From NCBI RefSeq assembly GCF_031755915.1, contig NC_083381.1, positions 6,894,501-6,958,500 on the forward strand: DNA of 64,000 nt, in the 5' to 3' direction. Positions 25,404-34,895 of this stretch are shown here, one piece after another (within the stretch, counting starts at the first letter, position 1; every line of letters starts with the position of its first letter). Position numbers and translations under genes: made by a program. The notes beneath the pieces are model-generated. The model saw nothing but the letters and a program-made list of their open reading frames with translations. It was not told the DNA's origin and did no database searches. The DNA is from Ziziphus jujuba (lineage: Eukaryota > Streptophyta > Magnoliopsida > Rosales > Rhamnaceae).

Positions 25404-26602
25404 ATGGAAAATTCAAGGATGAGAAGAGAAGTAGGAGATGGCTCATTAAGAATTAATAAAGAGGAGTTCATAGGATTCAAAGGTGATTCTAGAGCTTCGG
25501 GGAGTGGAGATGAGCACACGGACATAAAGACCGTCTTGGAGCAATTAAAGCAGATGAATGGAGCAATTAAAGCGGATGAATGCTTGATTTGATTATATAG
25601 ATCAAATGGACAAGTTAGAGACTTCACAAGGTGGACCGAATTTGAGACAAGAATTTCATGGAGGCCGAGGTCAAGGTCGAGGTCGAGGAGGTCGTGGCCG
25701 ACCTAGAGATGGAAGGTAACTTTGGAGATGACTTTGATGAGGGATTTGATGAAATTTTTGCTTACCAAGGAAGGAAAAACCATGGGAGACCAGCAAGGGA
25801 AGAGGATGATGATCTTGGGAATATTAAGGTTAACATACCACATTTCATGGGAAAAAGTGATCCAGAAGCCTACTTAGAGTGGGAGGAGCATATGAAGATG
25901 ATCTTCGATTGTTACAACTATTCGGAGGCTAAGAAAGTTAGATTGGCAGCTTTGGAGTTTGGTCATTATGCACTTCAATGGTGGACAAATGAGCAAAGTA
26001 CCCAAAGAAGAATTGAAGATGAAACTATTACTACTTGGCGACAAATGAAAGGAGCTATGAGAAAGAGGTTTATACCAAATCATTACCATAGGTTGCTGCA
26101 TCAAAAGCTTCAATCTTTATCTCAAGGTAGTAGGACCGTGGAGGATTATTACAAAGAGATGGAGATGCTCATGATGAGGTTAAGTATGAATGAGGATAGA
26201 GAAGTAAGCATGGCACAGTTTCTAGGAGGATTGAATGGTGAGATAGTTAATCAACTAGAATTTCAACAATATGTAGAATTGGAAGAGATGTTTCATGTGG
26301 CTATCAAACTTAAGAATCAATTCAAGTGGAGGGGCACAAGTACACAGTTTGGAGGTTCTACAAGTAGTGAGAGGTCAAATCCAAGTGTTTGGAGGAGCAA
26401 TCCCACATATGACAACAAGCCAAAACCAAAACTAGGTGAGGAAAGTTCCAATCGGTCAAAAAGGGAGTCCAAAACCGAATTTGTCCAAGCACACAAAAAT
26501 GAAGATGAATCTGATCCTAAACTTTCTAAAGCTCATGAAATTGTGTGTTTTAAGTGCCAGGGATGAGGACACATTGCCAATCAATGCCCAAATAGAAGAA
26601 TC
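25404..26602 (+). pseudogene. gag of element A, pseudogene
   Basis: The start MENSRMRREVGDG at 25404 has an equivalent in element C. The frame shifts near 25590 and again in the Arg-Gly-rich stretch around 25650-25700. The capsid-like core follows in one open frame (25658-26566): KSDPEAYLEWEEHM, ALQWWTNEQS and VEDYYKEMEMLMMRLSM. A CCHC zinc knuckle begins CFKCQG, but a TGA follows where Arg is usual (CGA to TGA), cutting the knuckle before GHIANQCPN. Gag would package element RNA in a particle. This copy cannot make an intact protein. Confidence 0.82.
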
Positions 26603-27289
26603 ATGATGCTAAAAGGTAATGGTGAGTTAGAATCCAAAAGTGAAGAAAATGATGCTGAAACCGAAATTGATGGTGAAGAAGTTGGAGGTGAAGAACTTGA
26701 GGAATTTGAAACTCTCAAGGCATCTAGGGTTGAATTAAGCTTGGTGAGTAGAAGAGTTCTAACCGTGTACAAAGATGAGGAACAACTTCAAAGAGAGAAC
26801 ATCTTCCACACTCGATGTGAAATCCAAGATAAGATTTGTAGTATGATAATTGATAGTGAAAGTTGTACAAATGTAATTAGTAATATTGTTGTGGAAAACT
26901 TAATCTTAGCAACAATTAAACATTCAGAACCATATAGATTACAATGGCTTGACGATAGTGGTGGGATAAAAGTAAATAAACAAGCCAAAGTAAAATTTAG
27001 CATTGATAAATATGTGGATGTTGTATTGTGCGATGTTGTTCCTTTGCATGCGGGTCATATTCTATTAGGTAGACCATGGCAATTTGATAAACATACCATA
27101 CATTATGGTCGAGAGAATATTATCGTTTTTAGATTTAAAAGTAAAAAGGTCAAGCTGGAACCATTGACTCCTAAGGAGGTATTTAGAGACCAACTTCAAA
27201 TACAACAAAGGAGGGAGGCCAAAAAGCTCAAGGAAAGAACTAGTGTGGCACCCACGGCAACAACACCAATCCAAGGAGGTGAGACCTAA
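26603..27289 (+). pseudogene. Retropepsin region of element A
   Basis: An acidic linker leads into RRVLTVYKDEEQLQRENIFH and the protease core MIIDSESCTNVIS ... HILLGRPWQFD. The active-site triad, normally D-[ST]-G, reads D-S-E. ILLGRPW is the typical second hallmark of this protease (I-x-L-G-x-x-W). The frame ends in TAA at 27287-27289, and the Lys/Glu-rich linker to reverse transcriptase lies in another frame from about 27303. The domain would cut the polyprotein. Confidence 0.8.
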
Positions 27290-27302
27290 CAAAACCAACC
27301 AG

Positions 27303-28698
27303 GTAAGTGTCTTAAACTCCAGATTGAGGGTAAAGAAAGAGAATACAAAAAGAGAGAAGGCCGAGAGGGAGAAAGAGAGGACAAAACCCAAGAGAAAAAG
27401 TGAGAAACTCAAAAGTGAAAGTGAACCCGTGAGTGGGAAAGGAAAAGGAAAAAAAGAGAAGAAAAAGAGAAATTTGTATCTTAGTTTTGGGGATGTTAAT
27501 AAAGCAATTTTGGGTAAAAAACCATTGCTGGTCATGATTTATAAAGATGTATTTTTAAATGATCAAGCTAATCCCGAAGAACTTAAATTGCCAAGTTCTA
27601 TTTCTTCTTTTTTCAGGAATTTGATGATGTCTTTCTGGAGGAAATTTCTAATGGACTACTACCTATATGAGGGATTAAATATCAAATTGATTTTGTGCCA
27701 GGAGCTATAATTCGAAATAGGCTTGCATATAAAAGTAATCCTGAGGAGACAAAGGAGCTACAAAGGCAGGTAAGTAAGTTGCTTGATAAATGATACATTA
27801 TGGAAAGTATGAGGCCATGTGCTGTTCCGGTTTTATTAGTTCCTAAAAAAGATGGTTCATGGTATATGTGTGTAGATTGTAGAGCTATAAATAATATTAC
27901 TATTAAATATAGGTATCCAATTCCTAGGTTAGATGACATGTTAGATGAATTGCATGGTGCATGCATGTTTATGAAAATTGATCTTAGAAGTGGATATCAT
28001 CAAATTAGAATGAAAGAGGGGGATGAATGGAAAATCACATTTAAGACTAAGTATGGATTGTATGAATGGTTAGTGATGTCTTTTGGTTTAACTAATGCAC
28101 TTAGTACTTTCATGAGATTAATGAATCATGTCATGCATCCATTCATTGGAAAATTTGTTATTTTTTATTTTGATGATATTCTTGTATATAGGAGGCATCA
28201 AGATGAGCATGTAGAACATGTTAGGCAAGTTTTAAATATTCCTAGGAAGGAAAGGTTGTTTGTTAACTTGAAAAATTGTGCTTTTGGCAAAAGTAAACTT
28301 GTTTTTCTAGGATTTGTTGTAAGTGCTACAGGAATTAAAGTTGATCAATCTAAGGTGAAAGCAATCCAAGAGTGACTGAAACCCACCGCCATTACTCAAG
28401 TGAGGAACTTTCATGGTTTGGCTAGTTTCTATTGAACATTTGTCAAGGATTTTAGCACCATCATAGCTCCTTTGATCGAAGTTGTAAAGAAGAATGTTGG
28501 CTTTAAATGGGGGGAAGCACAAGATAAATCTTTTAATTTATTGAAAGAAAAATTATCTAATGAACCTTTACTAGTTTTGCCTAATTTTGATAAGATTTTT
28601 GAAATTAAATGTGATGCTTCGGGTGTAGGTATTGGAGCTATCTTAATGCAAGAAGGAAGGTTCATAGCATACTTTAATGAGAAATTGACTAGAGCTAC
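27303..28698 (+). pseudogene. Reverse transcriptase and start of RNase H of element A
   Basis: After a basic linker (LNSRLRVKKENTKREKAERE) the RT frame reads [65 protein letters not shown] and the catalytic [13 protein letters not shown] is intact and so is the earlier KIDL aspartate. RNase H starts [20 protein letters not shown]. Breaks include a frameshift near 27620-27690, TGA/TAA stops near 27791 and 28373, and a stop near 28432. The frame is cut at 28698 by element C (duplicated GCTAC) and resumes at 42270. RT and RNase H convert the element RNA to DNA. Confidence 0.85.
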
Positions 28699-29824
28699 TG
28701 ATACAAACCTATGATAACCTGCGCCTAAACCCGTATTATATTAGCTCGGATCTAATTATGTTCAAGTTCTAATAGTCACCTCAACCTCTAACCAACTTGT
28801 AATTAGGAACTTTGGTATAATGAAGACGCCCCAATAGGTGATGGATATCCCATTGATAAGTCAAACTAAAAAACTCATTCACTAATGGTGTTTTAGGTGT
28901 TCAAAGAGAACAAAGAGAATTCAGTCTCACAAATAATTTTCTGTATGAATAATGTACTAAATATTATTGACAAAACAACCTTTAAATAGGCTGGAAAATT
29001 TACAAAATAAAACCCTAGAAACTAAGACAAAACTAGCTAGCATTAGGAAACTAAAGTGTTGGCTGAAATTTGCAACCTTTCCTAATCTTAATTTGATTAA
29101 TTAATTCATTTATTTGAATATGGAATTAATTAATTTACAACCAAAATAATAAAATTCTAACTTTCCTAAAGTTATTTTTCCAGCAAATAAACAAATAAAA
29201 ACCAAAATTAAAGGTAATTTCCTAAAACAAAAAGTAGAAATCAAATTAGAAAACTAAAATACTATCTTTTTGATTAAGCTGTCTTTGACCAATCTTTGAC
29301 CAATTTAAGCTCCAAATCAGCTTCCATATGCCTTATAGGATGCCAAATAGGATTAACATGGAGTCCCACACATTGCCCTTGCTTGGATAAAAAAGAAAAT
29401 TCCAACTCAGCAACATACAGTAAAGCTAGCAAATAATACATCAAAACCGGCCAATTTCTCTCTCATGCGCACAAGTCCTAAATGGCCCGCTTAGCTTCGA
29501 TCTTGACCAGTTCCCATGAATTATTAATGATATCAAGTGAATTCAAGAAGATTTGAACCCATTTCCCACAGTCCGGAATCCATAAATGCATTAAAATCGC
29601 TACCCGGATCCGTATTGGCTTCCACTACTTGAATGCTTAAAATAGGCCTTGTATCTTCGTGTATGGACAAGCCCTTTTGATAGTGGATTACTCCTTGTAT
29701 AAAGCCAGCCAGGTTGTCCTTAAACCTCTTAGCTTGAGCCCTAGTGATTGGTCTAGTCTTCATCCATATTGGATCAGTACCTCAGGGGGTTGATGGTTAT
29801 GCGGGCTCGGGCAGATTCTTATCA
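28699..29824 (-). repeat. 3' LTR of element C (1126 bp)
   Basis: On the plus strand it runs TGATACAAACCTATGATAACC ... GGGCAGATTCTTATCA. The internal side is followed by the polypurine tract of C. On the minus strand 29533-29763 stays open and carries the LTR-encoded segment with PITRAQAKRF. Confidence 0.9.
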
Positions 29825-29843
29825 TTCCCCTCCTCTTGAAAAG
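29825..29843 (-). promoter_or_regulatory. Polypurine tract of element C
   Basis: Minus strand reads CTTTTCAAGAGGAGGGGAA directly before the 3' LTR, the place where plus-strand DNA synthesis starts. The same AAGAGGAGGGGAA precedes the 3' LTR of element A at 43792-43804. Confidence 0.85.
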
Positions 29844-30800
29844 GATTTGCCTTCAAATCAAAGTCATCACCTGCAGTAAAAGGAGATAAATCAGCAACAC
29901 TAAATGTAACACTAACATTATACTCACCCGGTAAATCAAGTTTGTAAGCATTGTCATTAATCCGCTCCAAAACTTAAAAAAGTCCATCTCCATGAGGCAA
30001 AAGCTTGGACTTCCTTTGTTCGGGAAACCTCTCATTCCTTAAGTGCAACCAAACCCAATATCTAGGTTCAAAACCAACTTTTTTTTGACTTGATTAGCAT
30101 TCCTTGCATATTGCTCGGTCCTCCTCTCAATATTCACCTTTGTTTTCTCATGAATCTGCTTTATAAAATTAGCTTTTTGTTTTTCATCTAGATTAGCAGG
30201 TTCACTTAAAGGTAAATGTGTTAAATCTAATGGAGTCAAAGGATTAAACCCATAAACAATTTCAAAAGGAGTAAATTTAGTCGCTGAATGTAGAGACGTA
30301 TTATAAGCAAATTCAAACATGTGGCAGACATTCCTCCCAAGTTCTCGAATTTCTACTAATTAATGCTCTCAACAATGCAGACAAAGTCTTATTCACTACT
30401 TCGGTTTGTCCATCAGTCTGTGGATGACAAGTAGTTGAAAATAAAAGTTTAGTACCTAACTTAGCCCACAAAGTTTTCCAAAAAATAACTTAAGAATTTA
30501 GCATCCCTATCTGAGACAATAATTCTAGGCATTCCATGCAATCTCACCATCATCAGTTTTATTATATGCAATAAAATGTGCCATCTTAACAAATCTATCC
30601 ACAACAACAAATATTGAATCTTACCTGTCCTAGACCCAGGCAAACCAAGAATAAAATCCATAGACAAATCTACCTAAGGATAGGAAGGAATCGGCAATGG
30701 ATGGTACAACCCGTGCGGTTTCAATGTGGACTTGGTCTTTAGGCATTTCAAACATCTTTCATATAGTCTCTCAACATGTCTCTTCATGTTAGGCCAATGA
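29844..30800 (-). pseudogene. Integrase region of element C, pseudogene
   Basis: Minus-strand segments are [16 protein letters not shown] (first catalytic Asp present), [20 protein letters not shown] (second catalytic Asp) and [20 protein letters not shown] (30039-30320), followed by the C-terminal tail up to the polypurine tract. Frameshifts separate the pieces and stops fall between them. Integrase would join the element DNA to the chromosome with a DD(35)E catalytic core. Confidence 0.78.
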
Positions 30801-30808
30801 AAATGGTT

Positions 30809-31480
30809 TTACAGCAAGGATAAAGTTTTAAAAACATCAAAATGACCCATTAAACCACCCCCATGACCTTCCCGAACTAGTAACTCCCTAATGCTACAAT
30901 TAGGCACACAAAGTTTGCTTTCCCTAAACAAATACCCCTCATAGATGTAAAATTTATTAAAACCATGTTTTGAACAGGTCCTAAATATTTCTCCAAAGTC
31001 ACTATCATGCTCATACAGTTCTTTTATTTGTTTAAATCCAATAAATCTAGCATCCAAAGTAGAAAAGATTATATATACCTTCGGGATAATGAATCGGCGA
31101 CCACATTTTTTTTTATCTTTTTTGTAGCGGATGACATAAGGAAATGTTTCAATGAATTCAATCCACTTAGCATGCCTTCGGTTAAGCTTCTCCTGGCCCT
31201 TAATGCGCTTCAAAGATTCATGATCCGTATGAATCATAAATTCTTTTGGCATTAGATAGTGCTGCCACGTTCCAAAACCCTCACCAAAGCATACATCTCC
31301 TTGTTATATGTCAGATAGTTTAGTGCAGCTCCATTTAATTTTTTACTAAAGTAGGCTATGGGCCTTTCTTTTTACATCAAAACAGCTCCAATACCTACAT
31401 CCAAAGTATCACATTCAATTTCAAAAGTCTTAGAAAAATTTGGTAAAATTAGTAACGGTGCATTACATAATTTTTCTTTC
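30809..31480 (-). pseudogene. RNase H and integrase zinc-binding region of element C
   Basis: The minus-strand open frame 30809-31252 reads [40 protein letters not shown] and later [20 protein letters not shown]. This covers the end of RNase H and the start of the integrase HHCC domain. Upstream (31260-31480) the RNase H start is present in another frame. Frameshifts make the copy inactive. Confidence 0.78.
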
Positions 31481-31486
31481 AATAAA

Positions 31487-32512
31487 TTAAAAATTTTGTA
31501 CTTCCCCCCATTTAAATCCAACATTCTTCTTAACAACTTCATTTAAAGGTGCTATGATGGTGCTAAAGTCCTTGAAAAATCTTCGATAGAAACTAGCCAA
31601 ACCATGAAAGCTTCTCACTTGGGTGATAGATGTTGGTGTCGGCCACTCTTGGATTGATTGAACTTTAGATTGATAAACTTTGATTCCTGCAGCACTTACT
31701 ACAAATCCTAGAAAAACAAGCTCATTTTTGCAAAAATCACAATTTTTCATATTAGCAAATAATCTTTCATTCCTAAGAGTATTTAAAACTTGCCTAAGAT
31801 GCCCCACATGTTCATCAAGATTTCGGCTATATACTAAAATATCATCAAAATACACAACTACAAATTTACCAATAAATGGATGTATAACATGATTCATAAG
31901 CCTCATGAAAGTACTAGGTGCATTAGTTAATCCAAAAGAAATAACTAACCTTATTCATACAGCCCATATTTAGTTTTAAATGTGGTCTTCCATTCATCAT
32001 CTTCTTTCATCCTAATTTGATGGTATCCACTCCTAAGATCAAATTTAGAAAACATGCAAGCACCATGCAATTCATCAACCATATTTAATGGTGATGCTAT
32101 TTATAGTCCTACAATCAACACATATTCTCCATGAACCATCTTTATTAGGCACTAACAAAATAGGAACAATACATGGACTCGTACTTTGATGAATGAAACC
32201 TTTGTCTAGAAATTCACTTACCTGCCGTTGTAGCTCCTTTGTCTCCTCGGGATTACTTCTATATGCAGGTCTATTTGGTATGGTAGCCCCTGGGACAAAG
32301 TCAATTTGATGTTCAATCCCTCTAATGGGTGGTAATCCATTTGGAATTTCATTCAGAAAGACATCTTCAAAATCTTGCAAAAGAGAAAGAATTGAACTTG
32401 GCAATTCAAGTTCTTCAAGGTTAGCTTGATCATTCAAATAAGCTTCTTTAAAAATCATAGCCAGCAATGATTTCTTACCCAATATAGCTTTATTAACATC
32501 CCCAAAACTCAA
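31487..32512 (-). pseudogene. Reverse transcriptase of element C, pseudogene
   Basis: Minus-strand pieces 32075-32512 (SFGDVNKAILGKKSLL through VPILLVPNKDGSWRICVDCR) and 31487-31906 ([47 protein letters not shown]) cover the palm. The YFDD box is intact. The stretch 31907-32074 between them has lost frame. The arrangement matches element A segment by segment. Confidence 0.82.
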
Positions 32513-32916
32513 ATAAAAAATTTATTTTTCCTCTCTTTTCTTTCTTTTCCTTTCTCACTCACGGATCCAAGGATTTTTGCATGACTCTCGGTTTTTGCTA
32601 GTTATTCTTCCCTCTCGGGTTTCTCTCCTTTCCTCACCACACTTTTGGTTTTCTCATGGTTTTTCCACTCAATTTAAGTCTTAGAATGCTTAACTTGAAT
32701 AGCAAATTCAGACTTACCTTCTTGGATGGATGGTGAAGCAGTAGGTACCATACTAGCTTTCTTCTTGAGTTTTTCGGCCTCCCTCCTTTGTTGCATTTGT
32801 ATTTGATCTCTATACACCTCCTTGGGAGTTAATGGCTCCAGCTTGACCTTGTTACCTTTAAATCTAAAAACACTACAATTCTCTCGACCATAATGAGTAG
32901 CATCTTTATCAAATTG

Positions 32917-33494
32917 TCATGGCCTGCCTAATAGAATATGTCCAGTATGCATAGGCACAACATCACACAGAAAAACATCCACATTTTTATCTATGCTAAA
33001 TTTTACCTTGGCTTGTTTATTCACTTTCATCTCACCACTATCATTAAGCCATTGTAATCTATATGGTTCTAGATGTTTAATAGTTGTTAAGCCTAATTTA
33101 TTAACCACAATGTTACTAATTATATTTGTACAACTTTCACTATCAACTATCATGCTACAAATCTTACCTTGGATTTCACATCGGGTGTGGAAGAAGTTTT
33201 CCTTTTGAACTTGATCCTCATCCTTGTATACAGCCAGCACTCTCCTAGAAACCGAATCTAATTTGGTATTGGGTGCATGTAAGGTCTCGGCTTCATCCTC
33301 AAAGTCTTCCTCTTTTTGCTTGGCTTCATCTCCACTTTCCTCGCTTTCCGATTCTAGCTCACCATTACCCTTTAACACCATGACTCTTCTATTCAAGCAT
33401 TGGATACCGATGTGTCCTCATCCCTAGCACTCAAAACAAACAATTTCTCCAGATCTTGAAGGTTTAGGATCAAATTTACCTTCATTCCTTGGTA
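32917..33494 (-). pseudogene. Protease and zinc knuckle of element C
   Basis: The minus-strand frame 32917-33396 reads MVLKGNGELESESEE, RRVLAVYKDEDQVQKENFFH, MIVDSESCTNIIS and HTGHILLGRP. As in element A, the active-site triad is D-S-E. Just upstream (33397-33450) the zinc knuckle reads IVCFECQG with a stop in place of the next Arg, as in A. Element E separates this from the rest of gag. Confidence 0.8.
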
Positions 33495-33499
33495 CTTGG

Positions 33500-34551
33500 T
33501 GTAACAACCCGTCCCAAATCGCACCGAAATCTGTGCACGTTGACCGAGGTTGACCGTTGACCATTGACCAAGGGGGTCAAAAGTTGACTTTTTGACTCAG
33601 TGGGAATTTCAAGTTGACCAGGGTACCGTGGCGAAGTGCACGATGCCTCGAGTTCGTAGACTGGTAGCACGTCGAAAACGGAGCTACGGTTTGAAAGTCA
33701 TGGACGAAACAAGTTGCGGTCCAAACTGTCCAAGGGGTGCCGGAGTTGACTTTTTATTTATGGCGAAATGAGCTTTGACTCGTGCATGGTTGTGAAATGC
33801 TCGTCGATACGAGTTCACAGACTAGCGGCACGCTCAAAACGAACATCTGGTTAAAAAGTTATGGACGTTTGAAGTTTACCGGATACCATAATATTTTAAT
33901 GTTTTTGGGTCGGTGAACAGTGAAACGCCACGTGTCAGCTTCTGATTGGTCCATGTGGCATGAACAGTGTCACACATGGGTTTTTATTTGATAAAATTCT
34001 CGGAGAAGAGAGAGAGGAGAGAGAAAGAGAGAGAGAGGATCCGACGGCCACCGGAGATTTTCAACTTTTCTGTCCGATCTACAGTACACGCGCCGGCCAG
34101 CAAGGTTCCCCTCCCCATTTCCGGTAAAACCTCCATGTTTCACGGCGATCGACCGCCGGACGTGCCCGGATCGGACGTCCGAAGATCGGCGGTGAGTTTT
34201 TCCCCTCCAACGCCAGCCACAGCAAATCGACCCACTTCTGGCCACACCCTTGATCCTCTCCTCAAGTCCGGCCGACCCACCAAAAATCACGGCCATCGGA
34301 CCACCGACGTGCCGGGATTAGAGCGTTTTCCGACGAGGGGCCGAAAATCTTCAAACGGTGATTTCTCCGCCGTCCGGCCGCCGGTCCCGTTGGATTGCTC
34401 TTCTCACGATCTACAAGTCTGCAATTCACGACCAACGGCCACCGCATGCGCTGCCGTCGGCGACGGTTGCTGGTGACCGCGGCGGCTCGCCGGAAAGTAC
34501 TGTTCCGGCGAGTACCTGAATTTCCGGACGGCTCCAGTCCGCTGTGTAGCA
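33500..34551 (+). repeat. Truncated 5' LTR of element E
   Basis: Starts TGTAACAACCCGTCCCAAAT and matches the 3' LTR up to CTCCAGTCCGCTGTGT, where similarity stops abruptly (compare 35955-35970). By eye the two copies differ by several percent, mostly transitions, with three indels in the ORF of 33967-34476. Confidence 0.88.
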
Positions 34552-34589
34552 ACACATTCGTTTATCTCAAGAGAGTCTGTCGTTCGGGT

Positions 34590-34895
34590 CGGTATGACCC
34601 CTACTCTTTTAGAATGTCTGCTAGAAATAGCCACTCCTGCAGGAGAATCCTTATGGCCTAGCCAGTTAATCAAGGTATGTTTCTTCTGCATCGAAGATCA
34701 AGTGATGGAAACGGACTGGATCCTGTTGGATCTATCCAGACTTGAAGTAGTTTTGGGCATGGATTGGTTGGCAAGGAACCACTTAGTCGAGGAAGCGACG
34801 TAGGAGCCCGAAGCGCAGGTGCGTGATCAGAATCCTTATTTGTTCCAGTGCCATGCGGAAATTTCGAGGACGAAATTTTTGTAAGGGGGGAAGGT
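34590..34895 (+). pseudogene. Protease fragment fused to pol terminus (element E)
   Basis: The frame at 34594-34803 contains VCFFCIEDQVMETDWILLDL and SRLEVVLGMDWLARNHLVEE. This is the C-terminal half of a retropepsin_2 domain; LGMDWL is its hallmark, and the N-terminal active-site part is missing. Immediately after it the sequence switches to a pol C-terminal tail (EPEAQVRDQNPYLFQCHAE, frame ending in TKFL), with TAG replacing Trp. RT, RNase H and integrase were therefore deleted by recombination between two internal points. The polypurine tract at 34881-34895 is complete. Confidence 0.75.

Noticed and set aside
27065..27535. 156-codon minus-strand frame rich in Phe, Leu and Ser
   Set aside because: Complement of the Lys/Glu-rich gag-pol linker of element A; composition is a shadow effect.
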